Origin: Aquimarina sp. Aq107
Lineage (GTDB): Bacteria > Bacteroidota > Bacteroidia > Flavobacteriales > Flavobacteriaceae
Assembly (NCBI RefSeq): GCF_943733665.1
Contig: NZ_OX030782.1
Coordinates: forward strand, 5,436,052 to 5,500,051
Direction: 5' to 3'
DNA: 64,000 bases
Numbering within the stretch: the first letter of the stretch is position 1; every line of letters begins with the position of its first letter. Under the pieces are notes generated by a model. The model made no database searches, was not told the origin of the DNA, and saw only the letters and a list, made by a program, of their open reading frames with translations. Of this stretch, positions 61,439-64,000 are shown one piece after another. Both the position numbers and the translations under genes were made by a program.

Positions 61439-64000
61439 ATGCGTAAAATTATCTCTTATTTTATTAGATATCATGTTGCTGTTGATGTAATTGTAATTGC
61501 CTTTATAGCATTTGGGATTTATGGAGCAATATCGCTTAAGTCATCATTTTTTCCACTAACCGATTCTAAAAACATTAATATAAGTGTTGTATATCCTGGT
61601 GCCTCTCCTTTGGAGATAGAAGAAGGTATTATACTTAAGGTCGAAGATAATCTTAAAGGTTTGGAAGGAGTAGAACGAGTTACTTCGACTTCTAGAGAAA
61701 ATAGCGGAAGCATTAATGTCGAAATCGAAAAAGGAAAAGATATCGATTTTATGCTGCTCGAAGTTAAAAATGCGGTGGACAGAGTGCCTTCGTTTCCAAC
61801 GGGAATGGAACCTATTGTAACTTCTAAACAAGAAGCAATTAGACCTACTATAGATTTTGCGATAAGCGGAACAGATATACCATTGGTCACTTTAAAACAA
61901 ATTGCAAGACAAATTGAAAATGATCTTAGAGCAATAGACGGTATTTCGCAAATAAGTATAAGTGGATATCCCGATGAAGAAATTGAAATTGCAGTAAATG
62001 AAAATAACCTGCTCGCGTTTAGACTCAGTTTTAATGAGGTCGCGCAAGCAGTAAGTCGGGCTAATATATTAACTACAGGAGGTACTATTAAGACTAATGC
62101 CGAAGAATATCTTATCCGTGCTAATAATCGATCCTACTATGCCAATGAACTTTCTAACTTAATTATACGTGCAGATGCATCCGGACGTACCATAAGACTT
62201 AAGGATGTTGCAGAGATTAGGGATCGTTTCTCAGAATCACCTAATGCATCATATTTTAATGGAAATCTTTCTGTTAATGTACAGATAACAAGTACTAATA
62301 CCGAAGATTTAATCTCTTCGGCAGAGAACACTAAAGCGTATATAGACGAATTTAATCAAAAATATAATAATGTTGAACTCAATGTAATTAGTGATCGATC
62401 TATTACGTTAGTGCAACGTACCAAATTGCTTACAGAAAATGCAATTATAGGAATGATCTTGGTGCTTATATTTTTGTCTTTATTTCTTAATACTCGTTTG
62501 GCATTTTGGGTGGCATTTGGCTTACCAATCGCTTTTTTAGGAATGTTTGTATTGGCGGGGTATTTTGATGTTACTATTAATGTTTTATCCCTTTTCGGGA
62601 TGATTATTGTTATTGGTATTCTAGTAGATGACGGTATTGTAATTGCCGAAAATATTTATCAACATTACGAAAAAGGAAAAAGCCCAATTCAGGCTGCTAT
62701 TGATGGAACAATGGAGGTAATTCCTCCGATAGTATCCGCAATTTTGACGACGATAATAGCTTTTGGGATCTTTTTGTTTTTAGATGGTCGTATTGGTGAT
62801 TTCTTTGGAGAAGTATCGGTCATAGTAATTCTTACTCTTGGTGTTTCGTTAGTAGAAGCTTTAATTATTCTTCCTGCTCATTTAGCACATTCGAAAGCTT
62901 TAAAAGCAGAGGATAAAAAACCTAAAACCGGTATTGCTAGTTTATTTTCAAAACTACGATATATTAATACTTTCGGAGATAAAATTATGAGATGGCTTCG
63001 TGATAATCTTTATAGCCCTGCTCTTAGTTTTACATTAAAAAATAAATTTTTCACCTTCTCTATCTTCATTGTAATATTAATTTTTACAATTGGAAGTGTT
63101 GGAGGAGGGATTGTTAGAACTGCATTTTTTCCACGGATTGCTAGTGATGTAATATCGGTAGATTTAGGTATGCCTAATGGTACTAATGAAAAGATTACGG
63201 ATTCTATTATTTCTATGATAGAAGAAAAAGCATGGCTTGTAAATAAAGAATTGAGTGAAGAGTTTTTGGTAGGTGAAGATTACGAAGGAAAACAGTTATT
63301 CGAAAATATAATTAGAAGTGTAAACTCATCCTCCAATGCATCTTTACGCATCAATATGTTACCTGGAGAGGAGCGTCCTAACGCTGTTAATTCTGGTTTA
63401 GTAGCTAATAAAATTCGTGAGAAAGTAGGACCTGTTTTTGGTACGGAACGATTGATTTTTGGGTCTGGTGGAAATTTTGGAGGAAGTCCGGTTTCGGTTT
63501 CATTATTAGGAAGTAATATAGGAGAACTAAAAGCAGCAAAAGAAGAATTTAAAACCATACTAGAAAATGATTCTAGACTTAAAGATGTTGCTGATAATGA
63601 CCCTGCAGGGATTAAAGAAATTAAACTAGAACTTAAGGAAAGTGCGTATGCTCTAGGTCTTAACCTTAGCGATGTTATGGCTCAGGTACGAGGAGGTTTT
63701 TTTGGAATACAAGCACAACGTTTTCAAAGAGGTCAGGATGAAATAAGAGTTTGGGTACGTTATGATAGAGAGAATAGATCTTCTATTCTAGATCTTGATA
63801 ATATGAGGATTTCTACAGCTGCAGGCGAGAGAATACCCTTAAATGAAATAGTGGATTACTCTATAGAACGAGGAGATGTAGCGGTCAATCATCTTGATGG
63901 AAGGAGAGAGGTTCAGATTTCTGCGGATTTAAAAAATCCAGAAACTACGAGTTCCACAGATGTTTTAGAAGAAATCCGTAATTCAATTATGCCAGAGATT
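61439..64000 (+). CDS. RND multidrug-type efflux permease (3' end outside window)
   Basis: 854 codons are visible before the window ends. The frame begins at the ATG 61439 with an N-terminal helix (about residues 12-32). The porter start is SVVYPGASPLEIEE. The TM4 segment has the proton-relay Asp-type motif GILVDDGIVIAENI (about 395-408), and the second half includes NMLPGEERP. It belongs to the AcrB/HAE1-like hydrophobe class rather than the metal class of the 24-kb pump. The substrate is unknown. MarR-adaptor-pump order suggests inducible export of a toxic compound. Confidence 0.88.
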   Translation, partial: MRKIISYFIRYHVAVDVIVIAFIAFGIYGAISLKSSFFPLTDSKNINISVVYPGASPLEIEEGIILKVEDNLKGLEGVERVTSTSRENSGSINVEIEKGKDIDFMLLEVKNAVDRVPSFPTGMEPIVTSKQEAIRPTIDFAISGTDIPLVTLKQIARQIENDLRAIDGISQISISGYPDEEIEIAVNENNLLAFRLSFNEVAQAVSRANILTTGGTIKTNAEEYLIRANNRSYYANELSNLIIRADASGRTIRLKDVAEIRDRFSESPNASYFNGNLSVNVQITSTNTEDLISSAENTKAYIDEFNQKYNNVELNVISDRSITLVQRTKLLTENAIIGMILVLIFLSLFLNTRLAFWVAFGLPIAFLGMFVLAGYFDVTINVLSLFGMIIVIGILVDDGIVIAENIYQHYEKGKSPIQAAIDGTMEVIPPIVSAILTTIIAFGIFLFLDGRIGDFFGEVSVIVILTLGVSLVEALIILPAHLAHSKALKAEDKKPKTGIASLFSKLRYINTFGDKIMRWLRDNLYSPALSFTLKNKFFTFSIFIVILIFTIGSVGGGIVRTAFFPRIASDVISVDLGMPNGTNEKITDSIISMIEEKAWLVNKELSEEFLVGEDYEGKQLFENIIRSVNSSSNASLRINMLPGEERPNAVNSGLVANKIREKVGPVFGTERLIFGSGGNFGGSPVSVSLLGSNIGELKAAKEEFKTILENDSRLKDVADNDPAGIKEIKLELKESAYALGLNLSDVMAQVRGGFFGIQAQRFQRGQDEIRVWVRYDRENRSSILDLDNMRISTAAGERIPLNEIVDYSIERGDVAVNHLDGRREVQISADLKNPETTSSTDVLEEIRNSIMPEI

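Noticed and set aside
1..64000. tRNA or rRNA genes, CRISPR arrays, insertion sequences, prophage or integrative-element ends
   Set aside because: No cloverleaf-like sequence, repeated spacer pattern, transposase or integrase was seen by eye. A tRNAscan or CRISPR search would settle it.

Overview
The window comes from an AT-rich marine Flavobacteriia (Bacteroidota) chromosome. The evidence is a complete gldKLMN gliding/type IX secretion cluster, a SusC/SusD pair, Bacteroidota-type promoters (TTTG, about 20 bp, TAnnTTTG), lptC/lptE-type envelope genes, and sparse Shine-Dalgarno sequences. A relative of Aquimarina or Zobellia is a guess from gene content only. No rRNA, tRNA, CRISPR array, insertion sequence or prophage was seen, and no gene-free stretch exceeds 300 bp.

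Layout. 1-5.5 kb (+): the end of a TPR protein, lptC, a small membrane protein, a CNNM/CBS transporter-like protein, and the PpiD-type periplasmic foldase. 5.5-23.0 kb (all -): a catabolic locus that reads, in transcription order, GntR-type regulator, SusC, SusD, FG-GAP/UnbV lipoprotein, cytoplasmic GH36-type alpha-galactosidase, a fused glycerol kinase/glycerol-3-phosphate dehydrogenase, a sodium:solute symporter, and UDP-glucose 4-epimerase. 23.2-33.0 kb: a GAF-domain methionine sulfoxide reductase-like gene (-), then a seven-gene Cu/Ag-type RND efflux operon (+). 33.2-39.6 kb: a VanX-like dipeptidase, a DoxX-like membrane protein, malate synthase with a divergent RamB/ScfR-type regulator, and an unknown gene. 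39.7-46.5 kb (-): groES-groEL, and miaB, a sigma-54 activator, lptE, a TPR-like protein and secG in one apparent operon. 46.6-59.4 kb: a membrane protein, topA, an arginase-fold protein, gldKLMN, an FAD oxidoreductase, DUF983 and an ABC-F ATPase. 59.6-64 kb (+): MarR regulator, RND adaptor and an RND pump cut by the window end.

The most interesting system is the 5.5-23.0 kb locus. An intracellular alpha-galactosidase sits beside a single polypeptide that would phosphorylate glycerol and oxidise the product to dihydroxyacetone phosphate, with a sugar-type Na+ symporter, a SusCD outer-membrane pair and galE. The simplest substrate that yields both galactose and glycerol is an alpha-galactosylglycerol, such as the red-algal osmolyte floridoside. 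This is an inference from gene content. Other points of note are an arginase-fold protein beside gldK that has lost most metal-ligand positions, a copper operon that carries the same C-terminal DUF3347 module twice, and a palindrome pair in the aceB/regulator divergent promoter region.
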